Assembly (NCBI RefSeq): GCF_002797445.1
Contig: NZ_PGEP01000001.1
Location: 2,480,501-2,544,500, forward strand
Direction: 5' to 3'
Source of the DNA: Acidovorax sp. 69
GTDB lineage: Bacteria; Pseudomonadota; Gammaproteobacteria; Burkholderiales; Burkholderiaceae_C
DNA length: 64,000 nucleotides
Position 1 is the first letter of the stretch. Every line of letters begins with the position of its first letter. Shown here one piece after another: positions 30,771 to 38,732 of the stretch. The notes under the pieces are model-generated. The model had not been told where the DNA came from and made no database searches. It saw only the letters and a program-made list of their open reading frames with translations. A program made the position numbers and the translations under genes.

Positions 30771-31624
30771 GCGGGGGACCAGCCCTGGATGTCATCCACA
30801 AAACCATCGACCTTGGAGGGCTCGAACTCGAAATCCTTGAAAAAATGCGTGGCGATCTTCAGGAAAGTGAATGCATTGAGTTCGCTGCTGCTCCCCTGCG
30901 TCTTGTTGGGTGATTGCGCATCTGCGGTAGCCCCCAAGGCGGGTTCTTCGGTTTCGTCGGGGGCCTGCAGCAACTCGGCCTCCGTGGCATCCCGAATCTG
31001 GCGGAACTCCCGGTCGGCCAGTTCAAACAGGGCGGACAGCACATTGATGCGCCGCTTGAGCTGACCGGGAATCGATTTTTTGTATTTGATCTTGTGATCC
31101 AGCACGCTCCACGAGTCCTGGATGATGGTGCGCACCTGCAGCTCAAAGGGCCATTGGGCATACGCCGCATGCTCTGGCAGTTCGCGCTCGGCGGTGCCGA
31201 GCCGGAGATCCAAGTGCAAGCCCTTGTAGCCGAACGATGCTTCGGTGCTCTCCACTGCAGTCACCTTGTCGGTGACATCGATCACCGCGAAATGGGCGCG
31301 CACGATCTGGGCAATTTTCTCCAGCTCGTCCTCGTACAGGCATACCACCCGTACCCCGATGAGGTCGGTGATATAGCTTCGGATGTCGTAGGGTGTGTTG
31401 CTCTCTTCCAGTGCAGGGCGGTACTTGCGGACAAATTTGCGGATGCATTCCTCGGCATCCTTCACGCGGCCCTCGACCTTGGCGATATCTACGCCGCCCG
31501 CCTGAGTCACGGCGGTGGCAACCATGCCCGTGATGGCCATACAGGCGGCGTCGAGGGTCACTGCCTGCTGCTCATACAGGGCGCGAAATTGGGATGCTTC
31601 CAGGTCGAAGTCAAGCGATGCCAT
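30767..31624 (-). CDS. Small alarmone synthetase-like RelA/SpoT nucleotidyltransferase
   Basis: Predicted pyrophosphokinase of the RelA/SpoT synthetase fold, 285 residues, without hydrolase (HD), TGS or ACT domains. Visible motifs: the basic helix with RVKDAEECIRKFVRKYRP, DLIGVRVVCLYEDEL, FGYKGLHLDL (nucleotide-binding Tyr/His), FELQVRTIIQDSWSVLDHKIKYK (shown in part; catalytic Glu/Gln and Arg) and a helical C-terminal extension of about 70 residues. Start ATG 31624 (MASLDFDLEAS); the frame stays open to a GTG at 31846. Product may be (p)ppGpp/(p)ppApp or tRNA pyrophosphorylation as in toxic SAS proteins; sequence alone does not decide. Confidence 0.85.
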   Translation of the reverse strand: MASLDFDLEASQFRALYEQQAVTLDAACMAITGMVATAVTQAGGVDIAKVEGRVKDAEECIRKFVRKYRPALEESNTPYDIRSYITDLIGVRVVCLYEDELEKIAQIVRAHFAVIDVTDKVTAVESTEASFGYKGLHLDLRLGTAERELPEHAAYAQWPFELQVRTIIQDSWSVLDHKIKYKKSIPGQLKRRINVLSALFELADREFRQIRDATEAELLQAPDETEEPALGATADAQSPNKTQGSSSELNAFTFLKIATHFFKDFEFEPSKVDGFVDDIQGWSPA

Positions 31625-31859
31625 ACCGGGTCTTTGGTGGGTTGCGGAAGGTGGGTGGCGGAGCGTTGTGTGGATTGTGTGTGCAGGTGGCGGGAGCATA
31701 TCCCGCGCGAAGGAAGGTTCAGGCATGCGCTCCGTGTTTCGGTGCGGAGTGTGCGCGCAAATGCCCCTTTGCAGTGCGGGACAGATGCTCATAATGGTGC
31801 AGTCTTGGCAATCGCCGCAACGCATGTCTTTGGACTGCGCAAACACCTTTCAGGACGCA

Positions 31860-34649
31860 ATGACACCACATCCCCATGACGGCAATGCCCCATCCGCAGC
31901 CAATGCGCAGGCGGCATCACGCCTTGTGGCGGTCAAAAGGGCAACCAGCCACCGCTGGTTGCCGGTGGTGCTCCCCCCGTTGATTGCGCTGCTCACACTG
32001 GGTTTGACCTTTCTCTACTGGCAAAGCGAAGAGAACAGCACGCGGAACCGGCGCGAGCAGAATTTTGAGGCGGCCGCCGGCCAGATTGCCTACAACCTCA
32101 AGGACCGGATGGCCACGTACGAAGTGGTTCTGCGTGGTGTCAAAGGGTATTTCGAAGGGTCCGAGCGCATTGACCGGGAGGAGTTTCAGGCCTACGTGGG
32201 TGCCTTGCAGCTGCGCGAGACGCGGCCCGGCCTGCAAGGCGTGACGCTCATCCTGCGACTGCCTGGTACCGCGCTGACGGCACATACCAATGACATGCGC
32301 CAGCGCGGTTTTGCCCAATACACCGTGCGTCCTCCCGGGGAGCGTGAGGTCTATGCGCCCATCACCCATATCGAACCGCTGGATGACAGCAACCTCAAGG
32401 CGTTGGGGTTTGACGTGCTGACCATCCCGGTTGCCAAGGAGGCATTGGACCGCGCCAGCGACACGGGTGAGCTGGCGCTGTCCGGTCGGTTGACGCTCAT
32501 GCAAACCGGTAACTCGGGGCTTGTGATGTACCTGCCGATCTACGACGCAGCCGCAAACACCCAGACCATGGAAGGCCGACGCAAGGGGATCGCGGGATGG
32601 GTGTCCGCTCCGTTTCGCATGGCGGACGTGATCGGCGGGATGTCGCGAGAGTTCGATACCGACATCGGTCTGCAGATTCTGGACAGCACAAGCGGAACCC
32701 GGGCGGCCGATGCATTGCTCTTCAGCGACGCCGCACAGGCCGCCCCGGTGCCCGGTGGCGGTCTTCAGACTACCCGCGAGCTGGAGATCGGCGGGCGCCG
32801 CTGGACGCTGCAGATGACCCCTCAGCCTGCCTTTGCACTGCGCTTCAAGAACGAAGGCCATCATCCGGTCGCCCTGATGGGCACGGTGCTGAGCCTCATC
32901 CTGGCATGGTTCACGTGGTTGCTGGCCACTGGGCGCGAGCGGGCCTTGGGCCTGGCACGCGACATGACGGCCGAATTGCGTGCCACGCGTGACGACCTGG
33001 AGAGCACGCTCAACGCCATTCCCGATCTGCTCTTCGAATTGGGGCTGGACGGTTGTATTCACCACTACCGCTCGGCCCGATCAGACATGCTGGCCATTCC
33101 CCCGGAGATGTTTCTGGGCCGCTTGATGAGCGATGTGGTCCCCGCCGAAGCCGCCGCAGGCTGCCTTGAGGCGCTGGAGGCCGCGCACCGCACGGGATAC
33201 TCGACAGGCCACCAATACCGCCTGGAGCTGGATGGCATCACGCACTGGTTTGAGCTGTCGATCGCCCGCAAAGAAAGCGCCGCGCCTGGCGATGAGCCCC
33301 GGTTCATCGCGCTGTCTCGCGACGTCACAGAACGCAAGCTGGCCGAGGCACGCACGCACCAGTTGGCGTATTTCGATGCACTCACCGGCCTGCCCAATCG
33401 GCGCATGCTGCTCGACCGCATGGAGCATGCATTGCACAACGCCCAGAAGGCTGCGCAGGTGGGGGCGGTGCTCTACATAGACCTCGACAACTTCAAACAG
33501 ATCAACGATGCGCGGGGGCACTCACTGGGCGATGCTTTGATCGTGCAGGTGGCTCAGCGTCTCACCCAGCAACTGCGCGCCGGCGACACCGTGGCGCGCC
33601 TGGGTGGCGATGAGTTTGTGGTGCTGGTACACAACGTGGCATCCGACATGGAGTCGGGCGGACGGGCGGCGCTGTTGGTGGCCGAAGAGATCCGCGTGGT
33701 GCTGGAAGCGCCCTACACCATCGACACGCACCTCTACAGCACCACGGGCAGTATTGGCATCACGCTGTTCCCCAAGCGCGGCGAGGGGGTGGAAGACCTG
33801 CTGCGCGAAGCCGACACCGCCATGTACCGCGCCAAGGACCTGGGCCGCAACCGCATCCGCTTTTACGAGGCGGCCATGCAGGCCGACGTGCAGGAGCGCC
33901 TGGCGTTGGAACAGGACTTGAAGAAAGCCCATGCCCAGGGCGAACTGGCCGCGTTTGTGCAAAACCAGGTGGATGCCGCAGGCAACGTGGTTGGGGGCGA
34001 GCTGCTGATGCGCTGGAACCACCCCACGCGGGGCAATGTGCCACCCAGCCGCTTCATTCCTGTCGCTGAAGCCTCGGGCCTCATCTTGCGCATGGGCGAC
34101 TGGATGATCCAGCAGGCCTGCGAAACCCTCGCGCACCTGCAGGCATCGGGGCGCGAGCTGTCGCTCTCGGTCAATGTGAGCCAACGGCAGTTCCGCCAGG
34201 ATGATTTTGTGGAGCGCGTGCGCCACATGCTGGCCCACACCGGCGCCAACCCGGCCCACCTGATCCTGGAAGTGACGGAAAGCCTGCTCATCGAGAACCT
34301 GGAAGACACCATCGCCCGCATGACCGAAATCGTGCAACTGGGCGTGCGGTTTTCCATCGACGACTTTGGCACCGGCTATTCGAGCCTGGCCTACCTCAAG
34401 CGGCTGCCGCTTTTTGAACTCAAGATCGACAAGAGTTTTGTGGACGATACCCCGGACGACCCCAACGACACGGCCATCGTGCAGTCCATCATCTCTGTGG
34501 CCCGCCACCTGAACCTGCGTGTGGTGGCAGAGGGGGTTGAGACCCGCGCCCAAGCGGATTTTCTGGTGGACAGCCGGTGCGATTGCCTGCAGGGCTACCT
34601 GTTTGGGCGGCCGGAGCCGCTGGCCGGGTGGCTGGCGCGGGTCACGTAG
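31860..34649 (+). CDS. CHASE-PAS-GGDEF-EAL cyclic-di-GMP turnover protein
   Basis: Inner-membrane bifunctional c-di-GMP enzyme of 929 residues. A first membrane helix (about 30-50), a periplasmic CHASE domain (about 70-310, with RGVKGYFEGSERIDREEFQAY shown in part as FQAYVGALQLRETRPGLQG), and a second helix (about 345-362) come first. A PAS domain, a GGDEF domain with intact RLGGDEFVVL, and an EAL domain (GELLMRW in place of EAL, Asn in VNVSQRQF, EVTES, SIDDFGTGYSS, KIDKSFV, EGVET) follow. The catalytic residues for both activities appear present. ATG 31860 follows AGGA. It is divergent from the alarmone gene and overlaps dusA by 8 bases at the 3' end. Confidence 0.94.
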   Translation: MTPHPHDGNAPSAANAQAASRLVAVKRATSHRWLPVVLPPLIALLTLGLTFLYWQSEENSTRNRREQNFEAAAGQIAYNLKDRMATYEVVLRGVKGYFEGSERIDREEFQAYVGALQLRETRPGLQGVTLILRLPGTALTAHTNDMRQRGFAQYTVRPPGEREVYAPITHIEPLDDSNLKALGFDVLTIPVAKEALDRASDTGELALSGRLTLMQTGNSGLVMYLPIYDAAANTQTMEGRRKGIAGWVSAPFRMADVIGGMSREFDTDIGLQILDSTSGTRAADALLFSDAAQAAPVPGGGLQTTRELEIGGRRWTLQMTPQPAFALRFKNEGHHPVALMGTVLSLILAWFTWLLATGRERALGLARDMTAELRATRDDLESTLNAIPDLLFELGLDGCIHHYRSARSDMLAIPPEMFLGRLMSDVVPAEAAAGCLEALEAAHRTGYSTGHQYRLELDGITHWFELSIARKESAAPGDEPRFIALSRDVTERKLAEARTHQLAYFDALTGLPNRRMLLDRMEHALHNAQKAAQVGAVLYIDLDNFKQINDARGHSLGDALIVQVAQRLTQQLRAGDTVARLGGDEFVVLVHNVASDMESGGRAALLVAEEIRVVLEAPYTIDTHLYSTTGSIGITLFPKRGEGVEDLLREADTAMYRAKDLGRNRIRFYEAAMQADVQERLALEQDLKKAHAQGELAAFVQNQVDAAGNVVGGELLMRWNHPTRGNVPPSRFIPVAEASGLILRMGDWMIQQACETLAHLQASGRELSLSVNVSQRQFRQDDFVERVRHMLAHTGANPAHLILEVTESLLIENLEDTIARMTEIVQLGVRFSIDDFGTGYSSLAYLKRLPLFELKIDKSFVDDTPDDPNDTAIVQSIISVARHLNLRVVAEGVETRAQADFLVDSRCDCLQGYLFGRPEPLAGWLARVT

Positions 34650-35718
34650 CCGCAGCGGCCTGCATGGGGGCCTCTGGCGTTGGCTCCAGCGCAGCGCTCG
34701 CATACGACTGCATCGCCAATGCATGCACCTCCCGCGCGGGTCGGTCCTTGAGCAAATGGTTGCTCCACACCTGGCGCCAGATGCGGGCGCCGGGCAGGCT
34801 GTGGCGCAGGCCCAGCATGTGGCGGGCGATGTGGGCCCAGGGCGTGCCGTACAGGGCCGCTTCGCGCTCCATGTATTCGACCATCGCCAGCTCAACTTCC
34901 TCGCGCGTCAGAGGGCAGGGGGTGCCGCCGTAGTAGAGAGGGTCCCAGCGGGCCAGCCACCATGGGTTGTGGTACGCCTCACGACCAATCATCACGCCAT
35001 CGAGGTGCTCCAGTTGCTCTTGCACCACCGCATCGGCGGTGATGCCGCCATTGATGGCGATGGTGAAATGCGGAAACTCGGCCTTGAGCTGGTGGACCAC
35101 CCCATACCGCAGCGGTGGGATGTCGCGGTTTTCCTTGGGACTCAGGCCCTGCAGCCAGGCGTTGCGCGCATGCACGATGAACACGGTGCACCCGGCATCG
35201 GCCACGGTGCCGATGAAGTCGCGCACAAAGCCATAGTCCTCGATTTTGTCGATGCCGATGCGGTGCTTGACGGTGACGGGCACATCCACCACGTCCTTCA
35301 TGGCCTTCACACAGTCGGCCACCAGCTGGGGCGATTTCATCAGGCTGGCACCAAACGCGCCGCGCTGCACGCGGTCGCTGGGGCAGCCGCAGTTGAGGTT
35401 GATCTCACCGTAGCCCCATTGCGCGCCCAGGCGTGCGGCCTCGGCCAGCTTGTCGGGCTCGTTGCCGCCCAGTTGCAGGGCCACGGGGTGCTCTTCGGCG
35501 TTGAAGCGCAGGTGCCGTTCGGTGCCGCCATGGATGATGGCGCCCGCGTTCACCATCTCGGTGTAAAGCAGGGTCTGGCGGGTCAGCAGCCGATGAAAGT
35601 AACGGCAGTGGCGGTCGGTCCAGTCCATCATCGGGGCGACGGACATGCGCCAGGGGCTCAGGGTGGGTTCCACGGGCAAACTAGAAAACGGAGAGGTTGG
35701 GGGTGGCCGCGGGAGCAC
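34642..35718 (-). CDS. dusA: tRNA-dihydrouridine(20/20a) synthase DusA
   Basis: FMN-dependent reduction of uridines in the tRNA D-loop. The 358-residue TIM-barrel protein has VAPMMDWTDRHCRYF, the DusA hallmark, and TEMVNAGAII. NLNCGCPSDRVQRGAFGASLM carries the catalytic cysteine (NCGCPS), followed by TVKHRIGID, HARNAWLQG and INGGI. The start could be GTG 35718, used here, or ATG 35646 directly before the conserved core; neither has a clear ribosome-binding site. Convergent with the GGDEF-EAL gene, overlapping by 8 bases. Confidence 0.95.
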   Translation of the reverse strand: MLPRPPPTSPFSSLPVEPTLSPWRMSVAPMMDWTDRHCRYFHRLLTRQTLLYTEMVNAGAIIHGGTERHLRFNAEEHPVALQLGGNEPDKLAEAARLGAQWGYGEINLNCGCPSDRVQRGAFGASLMKSPQLVADCVKAMKDVVDVPVTVKHRIGIDKIEDYGFVRDFIGTVADAGCTVFIVHARNAWLQGLSPKENRDIPPLRYGVVHQLKAEFPHFTIAINGGITADAVVQEQLEHLDGVMIGREAYHNPWWLARWDPLYYGGTPCPLTREEVELAMVEYMEREAALYGTPWAHIARHMLGLRHSLPGARIWRQVWSNHLLKDRPAREVHALAMQSYASAALEPTPEAPMQAAAAT

Positions 35719-35815
35719 TCGTGGGGTGAGCGGTCGCCAGCAGGGCTGTCACCGGAAAGCGCTGATTATCCCACCGACCCTGCGGTCAGCACCAGCGTGT
35801 GGTTATGAATAAAAA

Positions 35816-35865
35816 CGGCCGCTAGCGCATATCCTTAAAGCACTGGCAGCTATAAAAAATGAAGC
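35816..35865 (+). repeat. Dispersed palindromic repeat, copy 7 (intergenic)
   Basis: CGGCCGCTAGCGCAT, short spacer, TTAAAGCACTGGC, AGCTATAAAAAATGAAG. It lies in the 201-base gap between the alkB stop and the dusA start. That gap otherwise holds only the dusA promoter region and nothing else recognisable. Confidence 0.8.
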
Positions 35866-35919
35866 ATTCGCAGGGCCCGGGCCGGTGTGCTGTGCTTTGC
35901 GGTTGCGGTTGTCATCCGG

Positions 35920-37104
35920 TCACGCCACTGGCGGCGCGACATCTCGCAGGCCATAGCGCCCCACCACCTGCGCGCGTTGGCACGGGTCGATGTTGATGTG
36001 GCTGGCATCGCGGCCCACCATCGCCAGCAGGCGCGGGTCCATCACGCGGCGCCACAGAGGCGGCACGTAGGCCAGGGTGAACATGCCGAAGTAGCCGATG
36101 GGCAACTGGGGGGCTTGCTCAAAATGCCGCAGTGACTGGTAACGGCGCAGCGGGTGGGCGTGGTGGTCCGAATGCCGTTGCAGATGGAACAGCGCCCAGT
36201 TGGAGAACGCGTGGTTGCTGTTCCACGAGTGCTGCGGGCGGCAGGGCTCGTAGCGGCCACTGGCATCGCGTGCGCGCAGCAGACCATAGTGTTCCACATA
36301 GTTGGCCGATGTGAGCTGAAAGTTGGCCCAGAACGACGCCACCCATAAAAACGGCAGGATGAACACACCCAGCCACAGGGCGAGCGCGCCCCACAGCAGC
36401 GCTGTGACCAGCGCGGGCTGCAGGATCTCGTTGTGCCAGGACAGCAGCGGCTGGTGTTGCCGTACAAGCCGGTCTTTTTCGAGTGCCCAGGCGCGACGCA
36501 AGGCGCCTGGCATTTCACGCAGCACAAAGCGGTAGATGGACTCGCCCATGCGTGACGATGCCGGGTCGGTCGGGGTGGCTACATCGCGGTGGTGGCCCCG
36601 GTTGTGCTCGATGAAAAAATGCCCATAGGCCGTGGGGGCCAGCACCAGCTTGGCCAGCCAGCGCTCTAGCGCGGTGTTTTTGTGGCCCAGTTCATGCCCG
36701 AGGTTGATGCAGAAGCCACCCACTGTGCCCGTGGTCAGCACCATGGCCAGCACGCCATGCCAGGGCAAAGGATGGGTTGCCACAAACCAGGCGCTGAAGA
36801 TGAAGGCCGCCCACAGCACAGGCACCAGCAGGTAGGTGATGCGGCGGTAGTAGCGGTCGCGCTCCAGCGCGGGCACTGCGGATTCGGGCGGGTTGCTCTG
36901 ATCCACACCCAGCAGCCAGTCCAGCAATGGGGCGACGATGTAGAAAAAGGCCACCGGCGTCCACAGCGCCAGCGGCTCGCCCGTCCACCACATCAATGCA
37001 GGGCCCGCGCCCACGGTGCAGGGCACCACCAGCGACAGCAGCCACGCGTACCGTTTGCGATCACGGTAGGGCGGGTCGTCACAGGGGGCTGTGTGCTGCA
37101 TCAT
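35920..37104 (-). CDS. alkB: Alkane 1-monooxygenase AlkB-type membrane di-iron hydroxylase
   Basis: Integral-membrane non-haem di-iron hydroxylase that oxidises terminal methyls of alkanes or related chains. The 394-residue protein has about six membrane helices and all the histidine boxes: HELGHK, HNRGHHRDVA, NYVEHYGLLR and LQRHSDHHAHP. Start ATG 37104 (MMQHTAP); the next codon is also ATG, and no ribosome-binding site stands out. No rubredoxin, rubredoxin reductase or AlkS-type regulator gene is adjacent, so electron supply must come from elsewhere. Substrate range cannot be predicted. Confidence 0.93.
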   Translation of the reverse strand: MMQHTAPCDDPPYRDRKRYAWLLSLVVPCTVGAGPALMWWTGEPLALWTPVAFFYIVAPLLDWLLGVDQSNPPESAVPALERDRYYRRITYLLVPVLWAAFIFSAWFVATHPLPWHGVLAMVLTTGTVGGFCINLGHELGHKNTALERWLAKLVLAPTAYGHFFIEHNRGHHRDVATPTDPASSRMGESIYRFVLREMPGALRRAWALEKDRLVRQHQPLLSWHNEILQPALVTALLWGALALWLGVFILPFLWVASFWANFQLTSANYVEHYGLLRARDASGRYEPCRPQHSWNSNHAFSNWALFHLQRHSDHHAHPLRRYQSLRHFEQAPQLPIGYFGMFTLAYVPPLWRRVMDPRLLAMVGRDASHINIDPCQRAQVVGRYGLRDVAPPVA

Positions 37105-37432
37105 GGTCGTGAGCGGCGCTGAACGAAAAGAACAGGAGCCGTGCACAGATTCTGAGCAAGCAGCGGGTAAAAGCCAGCTTTATTTGGCAGACGACACGGT
37201 GTGCAGGGGATGGATAAAAATGCCGGAGAGCGCCTGTCTGGCTTGCACAACATGCGATCTGAAGCGAATATTTCCGCCCACCTTGGGCGGCCGTGACGGC
37301 GCAGGTCCTTTGCCTTGTCTCAAGGTGGGGCATAGGCCCCATCGGCGATACTTGCGGCGCTTTTGATGCCTGCGCGGCGACTGGCGCAGCGCCCGGTCTT
37401 GCCCTGCGGGCTGTTCTGTACACCGCCTTCCC
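37105..37432. other. Divergent region between alkB and the acyltransferase gene
   Basis: 328 bases without a convincing gene. It contains a perfect hairpin CCGCCC-acctt-GGGCGG (37274-37290) without a T run. Promoters for both flanking genes are expected here, but I could not assign them. Confidence 0.4.
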
Positions 37433-38020
37433 ATGCACCACACCATTTTTGACACGCCGGTAGTCAACACGCTCCTGCGCGCTTTATCGCGTTTCACCTT
37501 GCACATCACTGGCTGGCGGGTGGAGGGCGTCTTGCCCGCCCATGCCGCCAAAAGCGTGTTGATTGCCGCGCCCCACACCAGCAACTGGGACCTGCCGTAC
37601 ACGCTGATGCTGGCGTTCTCGCTGCGGCTGCGGGTGTACTGGATGGGTAAGCAGAGCCTGTTCAAGGCGCCGTTTGGGGGCGTGATGCGTTGGCTGGGCG
37701 GCATTCCGGTGAACCGGGAGCAGTCGAGCAACCTGGTCGCTATGTCAGCCCAGGCCATGCGCAATGCGGTCGGGCCCATGCAGCTCATCGTGCCGCCCGA
37801 AGGCACCCGGGGCAAAACGCGGCACTGGAAGACGGGTTTCTATTTCATCGCCCAGCAGGCGGGGGTGCCCATCGTGCTCGCCTTTGTGGACTACGGCCGC
37901 AAGGTGGGTGGCCTGGGGCCGGTGTTTGAGCCGACCGGTGATCTGGACGGCGACATGGCGCGCATCAAGGCGTTTTATGCGCCCATCCAGGGCAAGAATC
38001 CGACGCAGTTCGAGGCCTGA
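37433..38020 (+). CDS. Lysophospholipid acyltransferase family protein (PlsC-like)
   Basis: Predicted 1-acyl-glycerol-3-phosphate or related acyltransferase, 195 residues. It carries the HX4D catalytic motif as APHTSNWDLPY, the glycerol-binding GGIPVNRE and the PPEGTRGKT motif, in the expected order and spacing. One hydrophobic stretch (LMLAFSLRLRVYW) may dip into the membrane. It is shorter than PlsC (about 240), lacking an N-terminal anchor; such compact members are common in proteobacteria. Start ATG 37433 without a strong ribosome-binding site. Divergent from alkB; convergent with the Lrp gene, with repeat copy 8 between them. Confidence 0.87.
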   Translation: MHHTIFDTPVVNTLLRALSRFTLHITGWRVEGVLPAHAAKSVLIAAPHTSNWDLPYTLMLAFSLRLRVYWMGKQSLFKAPFGGVMRWLGGIPVNREQSSNLVAMSAQAMRNAVGPMQLIVPPEGTRGKTRHWKTGFYFIAQQAGVPIVLAFVDYGRKVGGLGPVFEPTGDLDGDMARIKAFYAPIQGKNPTQFEA

Positions 38021-38047
38021 GTTTGGGGTTGAAAATTGGATGAAATT

Positions 38048-38091
38048 GGCCTCTAGCGCTTTTATATAAAGCGCTAGTAGCTATCATAAAT
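38048..38091 (+). repeat. Dispersed palindromic repeat, copy 8 (intergenic, near-perfect hairpin)
   Basis: CTCTAGCGCTTT - TATAT - AAAGCGCTAG followed by TAGCTATCATAAATGG. The arms pair almost perfectly over 10 bp. It lies between two convergent genes (acyltransferase and Lrp), where it could serve as a bidirectional transcription barrier. The clearest example of the family's palindromic core. Confidence 0.88.
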
Positions 38092-38112
38092 GGAGTGAAT
38101 ATGGGGCGGCAC

Positions 38113-38565
38113 TCACGCGCCCACACTCCGGCGATCGATCTTGCGGCTGAGCACGATGCTGGTCTGCGTCTGGTGCACGCCGTCGAGCTGGCCCACCTTG
38201 TCGAGCAGCGCGTCGAGTTGTTCATGGCTGGTGCAGCGCAAGAACACCAGGTAGTCAAACGGCCCGCTCACGGCGGACACCTCTTCAACTTCGGTCATGG
38301 CCTCCAGCGCGCGCAGCACGGTGGGCGCTGTTTTGGGCAACACACTGATGGAGCACCACGCGCGCACGGTGCTGGCATCCAGCCGAGCGCCCAGCCGCAC
38401 CCCATACCCCGCCACAACGCCCGAGCGCTCCAGCCGCGCGATGCGCGCCACCACGGTCGTGCGGGCCAGCCCCAGTTGGCGGGCCAGTGTGGCCGTGCCC
38501 TCGCGGGCGTTGGCCTGCAGCAGGCTGAGCAATTGGCGGTCGGTGTCGTCCAGGGGCTGGGTCAT
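38113..38565 (-). CDS. Lrp/AsnC family transcriptional regulator
   Basis: A 150-residue feast/famine regulator with an N-terminal helix-turn-helix (DDTDRQLLSLLQANAREGTATLARQLGL, shown in part as ATLARQLGLARTTVVARI) and a C-terminal RAM ligand domain (VSAVSGPFDYLVFLRC, a typical glycine-aspartate effector site). Start ATG 38565 (MTQPLDDTD); the open frame extends 11 codons further without support. Divergent from a lysine/saccharopine dehydrogenase-like gene, so it probably senses an amino acid and controls that gene. Asymmetric HTH specificity cannot be read. Confidence 0.92.
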   Translation of the reverse strand: MTQPLDDTDRQLLSLLQANAREGTATLARQLGLARTTVVARIARLERSGVVAGYGVRLGARLDASTVRAWCSISVLPKTAPTVLRALEAMTEVEEVSAVSGPFDYLVFLRCTSHEQLDALLDKVGQLDGVHQTQTSIVLSRKIDRRSVGA

Positions 38566-38732
38566 GGGCAGGTTCTCAAGAGTCACTGCGACGATCATAT
38601 TCGCCGTAATGACAAAACAAAATGTGATTTTTGACGTTTTTCACGCTACACATTGGCAGCTTCCTTGCCTAGCATCAAGGCATCTACCACTTGTCACTGC
38701 TTCACGCGGTGACCACCACCGGGAGCGCCGCC

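Noticed and set aside
31625..31846. In-frame upstream extension of the RelA/SpoT-like gene with an FNR-like cysteine cluster (CGDCQDCTIMSIC) from a GTG at 31846.
   Set aside because: The following 40 codons are low-complexity and unlike any domain, there is no ribosome-binding site at the GTG, and the segment overlaps the divergent promoter region. The ATG at 31624 fits the protein family better, and the Cys pattern is probably chance.
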